Position numbers and translations under genes: made by a program
The notes under the pieces: generated by a model
Databases searched by the model: none
What the model was told of the DNA's origin: nothing
What the model saw: only the letters and a program-made list of their open reading frames with translations
Assembly: GCA_902489255.1 (NCBI GenBank)
Contig: CABTZF010000012.1
Coordinates: 1-51,987, forward strand
DNA length: 51,987 bases
Reading direction: 5' to 3'
Origin: an uncultured Peptoniphilus sp.
GTDB taxonomy: Bacteria; Bacillota; Clostridia; Tissierellales; Peptoniphilaceae
Part shown: positions 23,968 through 30,830 of the stretch, one piece after another
Position numbering within the stretch: position 1 is the first letter of the stretch
Layout of the letters: every line of letters begins with the position of its first letter

Positions 23968-24152
23968 AAACGGAAAAAACACCTCAAGAAAAAGCAAGAG
24001 ATAAATGGAATGAAAAAAATAAATCCAAGAGGAAAATTTATGTGGCTAAAAGTGCCTGCAAAAGATATATCCGAGATTTTGCAGGTATCAAAGACCTGGA
24101 AGAAGTAAAAAACTGGATAAAAGAAAAAGAAAATATTTTAAAAAATAATTAA
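23964..24152 (+). CDS. Small basic protein of a phage/ICE-associated family (62 aa)
   Basis: The sequence TPQEKARDKWNEKNKSKRK, then YVAKSACKRYIRDFAGIKDL and EEVKNWIKEKE, resembles a family of 55-70-residue basic helical proteins found in Gram-positive phages and integrative elements. In that family TPQ-KA--KW--KN precedes a SA--FIR motif. A GAAGGGAGAAAA site precedes the ATG. It may bind nucleic acid, given its charge, but no activity is known to me. Confidence 0.65.
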   Translation: MKTEKTPQEKARDKWNEKNKSKRKIYVAKSACKRYIRDFAGIKDLEEVKNWIKEKENILKNN

Positions 24153-24198
24153 AAAAGTGTTGACTTTATACGTTATAACGTATATAATATAATCAGGA
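24151..24198 (+). repeat. 48-bp direct repeat, copy 2 (promoter/operator)
   Basis: This is an exact copy of 23575-23622, 576 bp away. Its first bases overlap the stop codon of the preceding gene. After CAGGA the sequence diverges: copy 1 runs into a ribosome binding site, copy 2 into a structured leader. Confidence 0.95.
24160..24188 (+). promoter_or_regulatory. Promoter P2 with the same palindromic operator
   Basis: TTGACT (24160-24165), 17-bp spacer, TATAAT (24183-24188), with the palindrome TATACGTTATAACGTATA at 24167-24184. It should be co-regulated with P1 and drives the gene at 24311 through a leader of about 115 nt. Confidence 0.82.
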
Positions 24199-24202
24199 AG
24201 TA

Positions 24203-24275
24203 AGAAAAAGATAGCCGGCAACAAGTTTGACGACTCAACCGACTATCAAGAGTAACCACTTAACAAAAAGTGATT
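24203..24275 (-). ncRNA. Predicted antisense RNA to the P2 leader
   Basis: On the - strand an extended -10 promoter predicts a start near 24275. The RNA would fold into two hairpins: AGTAATCACTT/AAGTGGTTACT (24250-24279 region) and GATAGTCGG/CCGGCTATC (24210-24247), the second followed by TTTTTCTT as a terminator. Each stem has one G-U pair on the - strand that is a C-A mismatch on the + strand, so the structure belongs to the - strand transcript. It is complementary to most of the P2 leader. Confidence 0.5.
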
Positions 24276-24281
24276 ACTCCT

Positions 24282-24290
24282 ATTATAACA
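24282..24290 (-). promoter_or_regulatory. Extended -10 promoter for the second antisense RNA
   Basis: The - strand reads TGTTATAAT, a perfect TGn extension plus TATAAT (24282-24287). The -35 position has only a weak TTTTAA-like match, which an extended -10 can tolerate. Confidence 0.5.
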
Positions 24291-24310
24291 AATCTTAGGA
24301 GGAATTAAAA

Positions 24311-24613
24311 ATGAAATTAAGAAATTTTGGAAAAATTAAGGTATCAGAAGGCGAAACTAATAGAATTTATGTAAATACAGACATTTATTTTGGGGAAGAA
24401 ATAGTATTTTCCTATGAATTTTTGAACGGTAACAGAGGAGATTATAGCACTATAGGATATATAGAGATAGAAATGGAATCTTGGTTAAGTGACTGGTATC
24501 AATCAGAGCCAGTCAACTACTGGGGAAATTTTGAAGAAATGGCAACTGATTATATGATAGAACAAGGATACGCTTGTATTGGAGCGTATGGAGAGTTAGT
24601 ATTAAAAGATTAA
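24311..24613 (+). CDS. Acidic prophage-tip protein, unknown (100 aa)
   Basis: The 100-residue protein is acidic and rich in aromatic residues (YGFGEE-like DIYFGEEIVFSYEFLNG, then SWLSDWYQSEPVNYWGNFEE and GYACIGAYGELVLKD). It has no membrane segment and no recognised motif. It has a strong AGGAGGA site, its own promoter copy P2, an antisense RNA in its leader and a terminator directly after it. It is the last prophage gene before the host border, where lysogenic conversion, defence or anti-defence genes are often found. No function is claimed. Confidence 0.7.
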   Translation: MKLRNFGKIKVSEGETNRIYVNTDIYFGEEIVFSYEFLNGNRGDYSTIGYIEIEMESWLSDWYQSEPVNYWGNFEEMATDYMIEQGYACIGAYGELVLKD

Positions 24614-24624
24614 TAAAAAGAAAA

Positions 24625-24654
24625 AAGAACTGTAGAAATACAGCTCTTTTTTTT
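24625..24654. terminator. Bidirectional terminator at the prophage right end
   Basis: A 10-bp stem AAGAACTGTA/TACAGCTCTT with a GAAA loop (24625-24648) has eight T residues on the right and an A-run on the left. It can act on both strands; the internal mismatch is G-U on the - strand. Confidence 0.8.
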
Positions 24655-24688
24655 GACCTATTAATTAGGTCTTAATTACATATAAGAA

Positions 24689-24701
24689 TATTTCAATCCA
24701 C
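24689..24701 (-). repeat. 13-bp inverted partner of the CRISPR repeat end
   Basis: TATTTCAATCCAC is the exact reverse complement of 24856-24868, the 3' end of the CRISPR-type repeat. Beyond it, AGC-TTAT-GCT could be a decayed version of the repeat hairpin. It may be a degenerate repeat in the opposite orientation. Confidence 0.5.
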
Positions 24702-24750
24702 AGCTTATGCTGATTAATTAATTATAACACAAATTTAATAGTTTTCAAGT

Positions 24751-24782
24751 AATAGATCCAATTATGGGTCTATTATTTTTTT
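24751..24782 (+). terminator. Orphan intrinsic terminator
   Basis: The stem AATAGATCC/GGGTCTATT (24751-24759 with 24766-24774) is followed by seven T residues. No gene ends just upstream, so it may be left from a lost neighbour or protect the border from read-through. Confidence 0.7.
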
Positions 24783-24831
24783 CGTAGATTTCTGTTTTTG
24801 TAGTTTTTAAAAATATTGAATTACAATCACG

Positions 24832-24867
24832 CTCTCCCGATATGCACGCGGGTGCGTGGATTGAAAT
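24832..24867 (+). CRISPR. Solitary type I-C-like CRISPR repeat unit
   Basis: The 36-bp unit runs from CTCTCCCGATA through a hairpin-forming ATGCAC-GCGG-GTGCGT to the GTGGATTGAAAT end characteristic of type I-C repeats. It is far richer in GC than its surroundings. No second full copy is present at the expected spacing of 65-75 bp on either side, and no cas gene is in the window. It is a remnant or an isolated repeat, not an array. Confidence 0.5.
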
Positions 24868-24977
24868 AATTTTATAGGTCATAATTATTAATAGACATAG
24901 AATCGTTCCTTGGTATTTGATAGCAACTATATTTTATAGGAATGTTATTTCTATGTTTATTTTTCCATACCTAATAA

Positions 24978-25011
24978 AAATAGTGCTGATGATTTTTCAC
25001 CAACACTATTT
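24978..25011 (-). terminator. Terminator of the leftward ABC-cupin operon
   Basis: On the - strand a 15-bp stem starting AAATAGTGTTGGTGA (25011 downward) pairs with TCATCAGCACTATTT using two G-U pairs and is followed by a T-rich tract. It lies 130 bp beyond the cupin gene. Confidence 0.65.
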
Positions 25012-25139
25012 ATTATAGAACCTTTATTATATAATCGTTTAATTTTGCTTAAGGTCCATTTCTTAGCATATTAAAATTCTACTGATTCTTATTATCTTAT
25101 CAGGAGGATTATTCATAAATGAACTATTTAACAGTTTCT

Positions 25140-25439
25140 TTATTTTGCAAATACACAATACCAAATCACATGATCTTGTTTTAGAATTTTGTGGGATGTT
25201 CTTGCAGGTATTGGCAGGACATCTCCTTTTTTTAGGATAATTTTTTCTTTGTTTATTAAAATTTCCGCATTTCCACTTGCAACTAAGACAATTTCCAAGT
25301 TATTTTCCGCCATTTCCTCTGTTATTTGGTCTAGGGATAGGATTCTTGTGATTTTTATTTTTTTATTTTCAAAAATTATTTCTTCTATTTCTTTTTCTTC
25401 AGTAAATTTTATATTTTCAAATATATTATATAAGTTCAT
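25140..25439 (-). CDS. Cupin-domain protein
   Basis: The 99-residue protein has the beta-barrel pattern of small cupins: ENNLEIVLVASGNAEILINK, then IILKKGDVLPIPARTSHKIL, matching the G-D-x-x-x-x-P-x-x-x-x-H second cupin motif. Only one clear His metal ligand is visible, so it may be a binding or regulatory rather than catalytic cupin. It overlaps the ATPase gene by 14 bp and is last in the operon. It may bind the imported ligand. Confidence 0.8.
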   Translation of the reverse strand: MNLYNIFENIKFTEEKEIEEIIFENKKIKITRILSLDQITEEMAENNLEIVLVASGNAEILINKEKIILKKGDVLPIPARTSHKILKQDHVIWYCVFAK

Positions 25440-26001
25440 CTAAATTTATTATCCTTTCTATGCCAAGTTTTTGTATATCTTCTTTTTCATGGGTAATATA
25501 AATTAGAGCTCTGTCTTTGCTGTATTTTTTTATATTTTTAAGGATTATTTCTCTGGTATTTTTATCAATTTCTCTTACAGCTTCATCTAAAATTAATAAT
25601 TTTGATGGGAAAATTAAGGCTCTTAAAAGAGAAAGTCTTCTTTTCATACCACCTGATAAGTTTTTTACAAGAGTATCTGAATTTCCATTTAAGTTCATTG
25701 ATTCTAAATATTTATTGCATTCATTTTGACTCATTTGCTTTACTATTTTTAAATTTTCAAGGACGGTGAAGTCTTCAAGCAGCCTATTTTCTTGAAAAGC
25801 TATTGATAGGCTATCTGTTACATATACGCTTCCCTTATCAGGTTTAATATTTTTTAATATTAAATTTACCAGGGTGGTTTTACCACTGCCGGTTTCTCCA
25901 ATAATTGCAATTTTCTCCCCTTTTTTTATTTCAAGTGAAAAATCTTCAAATATTTTTTTTGAATCAAAGGATTTATATATGTTTTTTAATGAAACTATCA
26001 T
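25426..26001 (-). CDS. ABC transporter ATP-binding protein, NitT/TauT type, short
   Basis: Walker A GETGSGKTT lies near residue 36, the Q-loop at SIAFQENRLL, the signature LSGGMKRRLS near residue 115, Walker B KLLILDEA and the switch His in YITHEKED. At 191 residues it is shorter than the usual 240-260, mainly lacking the C-terminal region, although all catalytic motifs are present. The DEA-V in place of the usual DEPF after Walker B is a small deviation. It is coupled to the permease by a four-base overlap. Confidence 0.9.
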   Translation of the reverse strand: MIVSLKNIYKSFDSKKIFEDFSLEIKKGEKIAIIGETGSGKTTLVNLILKNIKPDKGSVYVTDSLSIAFQENRLLEDFTVLENLKIVKQMSQNECNKYLESMNLNGNSDTLVKNLSGGMKRRLSLLRALIFPSKLLILDEAVREIDKNTREIILKNIKKYSKDRALIYITHEKEDIQKLGIERIINLDELI

Positions 26002-26738
26002 AAACTTCTCCTTATAATTAATAATAAAAATTTTTCCAAAAGCATTGATATTAACATAGCTACAAAGGTATAAGAAAAAAGGCTTGCTATATCCAAGTAA
26101 ACTTTGGACTCATAAATCATTCTTCCCACAGTATTGGAGGCGATTCCAATTACCTCAGCAGATAAGCCTGACTTAAAGGCGATTCCTATTGCTAAGGATG
26201 TAGCTGAATATAAATAAGGTTTTAAATGATGAAGGTAAATATATTTTAATTTATTTTTTTTAGAGATTGAAAAAATTTTTGCCATTTCCAAAATTTTAAA
26301 ATCTATTGCCATTAGACCATTCAATAAATTTGTGTAGAAAATTGCAAAACTCATTATTGCAGGAATAAAAATATTCAGGTATTTGGAACTTATAAATATT
26401 AAAAGGAGCATAACAAAAGATACGACAGGTACTGATTTAATAAATTGCACAAGCGGAAATAGTAGCTCTTTAAGTATTTTATATTTATAGGATAAAAGGC
26501 TGAAAAATAAACCTAAAATCAAACCTATTATAAAACCTGAAAATATTTTTGAGGAAGTATTTAAAACAATAAAATAAAAATCGGGATCATGTAAATTTTC
26601 AAGAGTTTTTATAAGAACTTTAAAAGGAGATACAAGCAGTATCTCCTCATTAATATACATGGCAAAAATTTGCCATAATAAAATCCAAAATAAAGCTACT
26701 GAAAATTTTTTAACTTTCTTTAAAGTAGAAATTTTCAT
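25998..26738 (-). CDS. ABC transporter permease, NitT/TauT type
   Basis: The 246-residue protein has about six membrane segments (FSVALFWILLWQIFAMYI; FSGFIIGLILGLFFSLL; VSFVMLLLIFI; and others) and an EAA-like cytoplasmic loop around KSGLSAEVIGIASNTVGRMI. This fits the SsuC/TauC permease family. It overlaps the binding-protein gene by 29 bp, an unusually long overlap, and the ATPase gene by 4 bp. Confidence 0.88.
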   Translation of the reverse strand: MKISTLKKVKKFSVALFWILLWQIFAMYINEEILLVSPFKVLIKTLENLHDPDFYFIVLNTSSKIFSGFIIGLILGLFFSLLSYKYKILKELLFPLVQFIKSVPVVSFVMLLLIFISSKYLNIFIPAIMSFAIFYTNLLNGLMAIDFKILEMAKIFSISKKNKLKYIYLHHLKPYLYSATSLAIGIAFKSGLSAEVIGIASNTVGRMIYESKVYLDIASLFSYTFVAMLISMLLEKFLLLIIRRSL

Positions 26739-27774
26739 CAGGAAGTTTGCCTCCTACGGCCTTGGGTTCTTGATCGTACAAAGTTTGTAAATATCCGCTA
26801 AGAACAGTTTTCATTTCATCGCCGCTAATAAAGCAAATATTGCATGAAGGAATTGCTTTTTCAGCAATGGGGCATTTAACTATATCATATTTTTCAGAAA
26901 GTTTAGCAGCATCTGAAACATTTTCATTAGTATATTCAATGGATTCTTCATATTCTTCCATAAATTCTTCTACTGCATCTTCATGGTCCTTAATGAAGTC
27001 AGCTCTTGCAATCATAACTCCTGTTACAAGTTTGGAATTATTGTTAAGATTATCCCAAAGTTCTGTTAAAGAAAGGTTTGTTTTTAATCTTTGAACTTTT
27101 GTTTTTGCAACAGTTAAGAAAGGTTCAGGAAGCATTACAATAGAATTTTCATCAGCCGCAAGGGCAGCAACTACTTCTGTATGTTCAGCCTTATATTCAA
27201 TAGTTAAGTCCTTGTCAGGATCAATACCTGATTCTTTAAGAATATATCTAAGGGCAAATTCAGGAGTTGCTCCCTTACCGGATGTTATTATTGTTTTTCC
27301 CTTTAAGTCATTTATTGATTTAATATCTTGCTTTGAAGCAATATATAGAACGCCCAGAGTATTAATATTTAAAACTTTAATTTTACCTTCTGTTTTTTGA
27401 TATAAGACTGCAGCCAAATTTGCAGGCACGGCCGCCATATCAAGTTCTCCCTTAACTATAGCACTAACAACTTCATCAGGGGAATTATAAATTTTATAAT
27501 TATAAGAATTTTCAGAAGCGTTGTTGTCGCTTTCATCAAATAATTTAACAAGGCCTAAAGATGTTGGCCCTTTTAAAGAACCGAGATTTATGATTTGTTT
27601 TTCTTTAGTTTCAGAATTTTCTTTTTTATCTTCTTTTTTATTTTCTACAGCTACATTTTCTGCAGCTTTTTCATTAGAACTATTATTTTCACTAGGCTTA
27701 GCCTTACCACAAGCTGTTAGCACAAGCATTGCCATTATAAAAATAGTTATTAATGAATATAATTTCTTCTTCAT
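26710..27774 (-). CDS. ABC transporter substrate-binding lipoprotein, NMT1/SsuA-like
   Basis: The 354-residue protein starts with a lipoprotein signal (LITIFIMAMLVLTACGK), Cys about residue 22, then an Asn/Glu/Lys-rich linker. The mature part has NMT1-like blocks: DEVVSAIVKGELDMAAVPAN, INDLKGKTIITSGKGATPEF and VVAALAADENSIVMLPEPF. The ligand cannot be read from sequence; sulfonates, thiamine precursors and other small aromatics are all known for this family. An AAGGAGTGAAAT site precedes the ATG. Confidence 0.9.
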   Translation of the reverse strand: MKKKLYSLITIFIMAMLVLTACGKAKPSENNSSNEKAAENVAVENKKEDKKENSETKEKQIINLGSLKGPTSLGLVKLFDESDNNASENSYNYKIYNSPDEVVSAIVKGELDMAAVPANLAAVLYQKTEGKIKVLNINTLGVLYIASKQDIKSINDLKGKTIITSGKGATPEFALRYILKESGIDPDKDLTIEYKAEHTEVVAALAADENSIVMLPEPFLTVAKTKVQRLKTNLSLTELWDNLNNNSKLVTGVMIARADFIKDHEDAVEEFMEEYEESIEYTNENVSDAAKLSEKYDIVKCPIAEKAIPSCNICFISGDEMKTVLSGYLQTLYDQEPKAVGGKLPDENFYFKES

Positions 27775-27805
27775 ATTTCACTCCTTATTTTTTAATTTTA
27801 AGTAA

Positions 27806-27850
27806 ATTATAGCACAAAAGAACTAAATTTTTTCAAAATTGTGTTATACT
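27806..27850. promoter_or_regulatory. Divergent promoter pair
   Basis: On the - strand TGCTATAAT (-10 at 27806-27811) is an extended -10 for the ABC operon, with TTGAAA about 19 bp upstream. On the + strand TGTTATACT (-10 at 27845-27850) serves the kinase gene. The two start regions lie within 45 bp, so they could be co-regulated. Confidence 0.55.
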
Positions 27851-27877
27851 AAAGTGAAAAGAAGTATGGGGGAAAAT

Positions 27878-28405
27878 ATGATCTATATAATTGTGGGCAA
27901 CTCCGGAAGCGGCAAATCAACCTTAGCTTATGATTTACAAAAATCAGGATTTAATAGGATAATAACCTATACAACAAGACCTATGAGAATGGGAGAAATC
28001 AATGGCAAGGACTATGTATTTATTAGTAAAAGTGAATTTTTAAAAAAATATGATAATAATGAATTTATCGGTCCAACAAAATATGCCGGAAATTTTTATG
28101 GTACCCTGAAAAGCGACTTAATAGAAGCTGAAAAAAATTCCACTCCGGCAGTAATTATAGTGGATATTAATGGAATAGAAAAAATTAAGGAGCAATTTCC
28201 AAAATCAGTATGTATTTATCTTTATGCAAGTGATGAAGTTTTAGAAAAAAGAATGAAAAAAAGAAATGACGAGAAGGCTTTAATAGAAAAGAGATTAGAT
28301 GAAGTCTATGATTATTCCAAGATTTGCGATTATAGTATAGATGCAAAAAAGGGTGAAGAGGAAGTATTAAAAGAAGTTCTGGAAATAATAAAAAAGAAAA
28401 ATTAA
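27878..28405 (+). CDS. Guanylate kinase-like P-loop protein
   Basis: The 175-residue protein has the P-loop GNSGSGKST at residue 7, the guanylate-binding TYTTRPMRMGEINGKDY stretch, FYGTLKSDL and a lid segment ending EKRLDEVYDYSKICDYSI. These are guanylate-kinase features (phosphate transfer from ATP to GMP), although it diverges from and is shorter than a canonical Gmk of about 205 residues. Another gmk may exist elsewhere. ATG 27878 is preferred over the upstream TTG. Confidence 0.75.
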   Translation: MIYIIVGNSGSGKSTLAYDLQKSGFNRIITYTTRPMRMGEINGKDYVFISKSEFLKKYDNNEFIGPTKYAGNFYGTLKSDLIEAEKNSTPAVIIVDINGIEKIKEQFPKSVCIYLYASDEVLEKRMKKRNDEKALIEKRLDEVYDYSKICDYSIDAKKGEEEVLKEVLEIIKKKN

Positions 28406-28417
28406 AGAAATAAAAAA

Positions 28418-28494
28418 TGGTCGGAGTGAGAGGATTTGAACCTCCGGCCTCATGGTCCCGAACCATGCGCGCTACCAAACTGCGCTACACCCCG
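28418..28494 (-). tRNA. tRNA-Pro, anticodon CGG
   Basis: On the - strand the gene begins CGGGGTGTAGCGCAG and folds into a full cloverleaf: acceptor CGGGGTG/CACTCCG, D-arm GCGC/GCGC, anticodon arm CATGG-TTCGGGA-CCATG, T-arm with GTTCAAATC. The anticodon CGG is at 28458-28460 and is followed by G37 as in proline tRNAs. The CCA end is encoded (28418-28420). Confidence 0.95.
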
Positions 28495-28582
28495 ATGTAA
28501 ATTATATTTTACAACAAAAAAAGTTTATTTGCAATTAAGATAAATTAATATGATAAATTTTATTTGTATTTTATTATTGTTC

Positions 28583-28611
28583 TTGACAAAAAAATTAAAT
28601 TGCAATAAAAT
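28583..28611 (+). promoter_or_regulatory. Promoter for glutamine synthetase leader
   Basis: TTGACA (28583-28588) and TAAAAT (28606-28611) are separated by 17 bp. The start is expected near 28618, which places a terminator hairpin within the first 50 nt of the transcript. Confidence 0.7.
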
Positions 28612-28640
28612 AAAAAAAAACCGAAGAAGTTTTTTTCATA

Positions 28641-28667
28641 ATGGCAGAAATTTTTCTGCCATTTTTT
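28641..28667 (+). terminator. Leader terminator upstream of glutamine synthetase
   Basis: The arms ATGGCAGAAA/TTTCTGCCAT are perfectly paired (28641-28662) and followed by TTTTT. It lies after the promoter and 80 bp before the coding region, so it would act as an attenuator. An A-run/T-run hairpin (28613-28637) just before it may be the alternative structure. Confidence 0.7.
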
Positions 28668-28746
28668 ATTTTAATATAAGAAAGTTCCAGGTATTATCGA
28701 AAATTCAAGCAGGGTGTAAGGAAAAGTCTTTTAGGAGGATAAGTTA

Positions 28747-30822
28747 ATGAATACCACCGAAAATTTCGGAATTAAAGTTTTTAATAAAGAAAAAATGAAG
28801 GAAAAACTTCCCTATCCAATTTATCTTAAGTGGAAAGATGCTCAAAGAGTTGAAAAAGATTTGGACAAGGAAAGTGCAGATGCCATTGCCCATGCAATGA
28901 AAGATTGGGCTATAGCAAATGGGGCAACTCACTTTGCACATTGGTTTCAACCCTTAAATGGACAAACCGCAAAAAAATATGTTGCATTTTTAGATAGAAC
29001 TGTTGATGGGGATCCCATTGATAGATTTAGCGGAAAAGAATTAATTAAGGGAGAACCTGATGCATCTTCTTTTCCAAATGGAGGAATGAGATCGACCTTT
29101 GAAGCCAGAGGCTATACATATTGGGACTTAACGGCAAATTCTTTTATAATTGGAAATGTTCTTTACATTCCCACCATTTTTATGTCTTATTATGGGGAAA
29201 AACTTGACAAAAGAGGACCGCTTCTTGATTCTTGCAATATTTTAAGTGATGTCGGCAAGGATATAGTGAATTTATTTGCCCAAAATCATGCCTATAGAAT
29301 GAGGGTAAAAGTTGGTCTTGAACAAGAATTTTTTCTTGTGGATAAGAAAATGTATGAAAAAAGAAGCGACTTAAAAAATGTAGGAAGAACTTTAGTGGGA
29401 GCGCCGTCTCCAAAGGGCCAAGAATTTGAAGACAGATATTTTGGTCAAATTCCAAACAGGGTAGAAGAATTTTTTAAGGCAGTTGACAAAAGGTTGTGGG
29501 AACTTGGAATTTATTCTAAAACAGAACACAATGAAAATGCACCTTTACAATTTGAAATAGCATGTTTATTTGAAAATGCAAATGTTGCTATTGATGATAA
29601 TATTTTATGCATGAATATATTAAAGGATGAAGCTCTAAATCACGGCATGGTATGCTTAATGCATGAAAAGCCCTTTGATGGAGTAAATGGAAGCGGTAAG
29701 CATAATAATTATTCAATCACCACAAATTATGGGCTAAACTGTTTTGAACCGGGAGAGGATCCTTATAATAATAATATATTTTTATTATTTACTGCTGCAA
29801 TTATAAAAGTTTGTCACAAATATCAAACTTTGCTTAGACTATGTTCTTCATCTCCTTCAAATGATTACAGGCTGGGAGGATTGGAAGCTCCACCTGCAAT
29901 AATTTCAGTATTTTTGGGAACGGATTTGGAAGATCTCTTTATGGCAATTAGAGATGGCAAAATTTATAATATTGAAAGTAAAAATAAATTCAGAGCTTAT
30001 TCTTTAAAAGATATACCACTTGATAAATCGGACAGAAATAGGACCAGTGCTATGTCATTTACAGGCAATAAATTTGAATTCAGAATGCTTGGCTCATCAA
30101 AAAATGCAAGCGATATTAATATTTGCCTAAATGCAGCAATGGCTGAAGTTTTAACACAGATAAGAGAAGAACTTATTCCCTTCAAGGATGATAAGGCTAA
30201 ATTAAGGAGCAAGGTTCTCGAATTAGTACAGGAGATAATCATTAAACATGGAGATATTATATTTTCCGGAGATAATTATTCTAAAGAATGGAAAGAAGAG
30301 GCTAAAAAGAGAGGTTTAAGGGAACACAAAAATTATTTTGAAGCTCTTGAAGCGGCAAAGGATATAGATTTTAAGAAAATTTTTCTTGATACAAATATTT
30401 TTACTAAAAATGAACTTAGGGCAAGCTATGAAATATCTTTAAAAGATATAATCAATTATAATTTATTAGAAGTAAAAACAATTTTAAATATGTTGACTAA
30501 GGATATTTGTCCATCTTTAATAAATGAGCTAAAAGATTTGGAAGAAATTTTAAAGTTCAAAGACAATAAAGAACTTTCAAAAATTTATGATACAATAAAT
30601 TGTAGTTTAACAGATTTGTATAAAAATTATTTTGATTTAAAAGCTTCTTATGAACATGCTTTGATAATAAAAAATTTAGAAGATAAGGCAAGGTTTATTC
30701 AAGAAGATTTACACAATAGAATAATTAAAATCAGACAAATTTCTGATAAGGTAGAAATTTTAATAAGTAGGAAAAATTTAAACTTACCTACTTATGAAGA
30801 TATGTTTAATTCATTAGATTAG
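28747..30822 (+). CDS. glnN: Glutamine synthetase type III
   Basis: GSIII joins ammonia to glutamate using ATP. The 691-residue length is typical of type III, much longer than the 440-470 residues of type I. Family features are visible: ATHFAHWFQPLNGQTAKKY near residue 60, SSFPNGGMRSTFEARGYT, the active-site Glu strands KVGLEQEFFLVD and NAPLQFEIACLFE, and HEKPFDGVNGSGKHNNYSI. The C-terminal 150 residues are the type III helical extension. AGGAGGATAAGTTA precedes the ATG; pyrG follows after 8 bp. Confidence 0.95.
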   Translation: MNTTENFGIKVFNKEKMKEKLPYPIYLKWKDAQRVEKDLDKESADAIAHAMKDWAIANGATHFAHWFQPLNGQTAKKYVAFLDRTVDGDPIDRFSGKELIKGEPDASSFPNGGMRSTFEARGYTYWDLTANSFIIGNVLYIPTIFMSYYGEKLDKRGPLLDSCNILSDVGKDIVNLFAQNHAYRMRVKVGLEQEFFLVDKKMYEKRSDLKNVGRTLVGAPSPKGQEFEDRYFGQIPNRVEEFFKAVDKRLWELGIYSKTEHNENAPLQFEIACLFENANVAIDDNILCMNILKDEALNHGMVCLMHEKPFDGVNGSGKHNNYSITTNYGLNCFEPGEDPYNNNIFLLFTAAIIKVCHKYQTLLRLCSSSPSNDYRLGGLEAPPAIISVFLGTDLEDLFMAIRDGKIYNIESKNKFRAYSLKDIPLDKSDRNRTSAMSFTGNKFEFRMLGSSKNASDINICLNAAMAEVLTQIREELIPFKDDKAKLRSKVLELVQEIIIKHGDIIFSGDNYSKEWKEEAKKRGLREHKNYFEALEAAKDIDFKKIFLDTNIFTKNELRASYEISLKDIINYNLLEVKTILNMLTKDICPSLINELKDLEEILKFKDNKELSKIYDTINCSLTDLYKNYFDLKASYEHALIIKNLEDKARFIQEDLHNRIIKIRQISDKVEILISRKNLNLPTYEDMFNSLD

Positions 30823-30830
30823 GAGGAAAT

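Larger units (their letters stand above)
1..24655 (+). mobile_element. HK97-type siphoprophage, right-hand part
   Basis: About 24.6 kb of co-oriented, tightly packed genes follow the canonical order HNH, terS, terL, portal, protease, capsid, connectors, tail tube, gpG/gpGT, tape measure, Dit, Tal, fibres, lysis. Spacings are short and many start and stop codons overlap. The left end with integrase and repressor is outside the window. The right end is placed at or just after the terminator at 24625-24654, because the next genes are on the other strand and are host transporter genes. No att core could be identified without the other end. The late genes look intact; the one clear lesion is a frameshift at about 20457. 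Confidence 0.9.
24655..25139. other. Prophage/host border region without genes
   Basis: No credible gene is seen in these 485 bp. The region holds a 13-bp inverted repeat pair, a solitary CRISPR-type repeat, a bidirectional terminator and the - strand terminator of the following operon. An imperfect inverted repeat (CATAGAA...TTCC near 24895-24911 against GGAA...TTCTATG near 24940-24957) is also present. The attachment site of the prophage should lie here or just inside. A 21-codon frame from 25120 with AGGAGG upstream overlaps the cupin gene and is judged accidental. Confidence 0.6.

Noticed and set aside
24227..24298. 23-codon TTG-start frame in the P2 leader
   Set aside because: There is no ribosome binding site and the sequence is better explained by the two hairpins of the - strand RNA.
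24832..24867. A true CRISPR array
   Set aside because: Only one full repeat is present, with no second copy at spacer distance and no cas gene, so it is reported as a solitary repeat.
25120..25185. 21-codon frame on the + strand behind AGGAGG
   Set aside because: It overlaps the 3' end of the cupin gene on the other strand and the spacing to AGGAGG is long; probably accidental.
28613..28667. ANTAR-type antitermination target before glutamine synthetase
   Set aside because: The two hairpins lack the six-base loops with A1 and G4 that define that motif.
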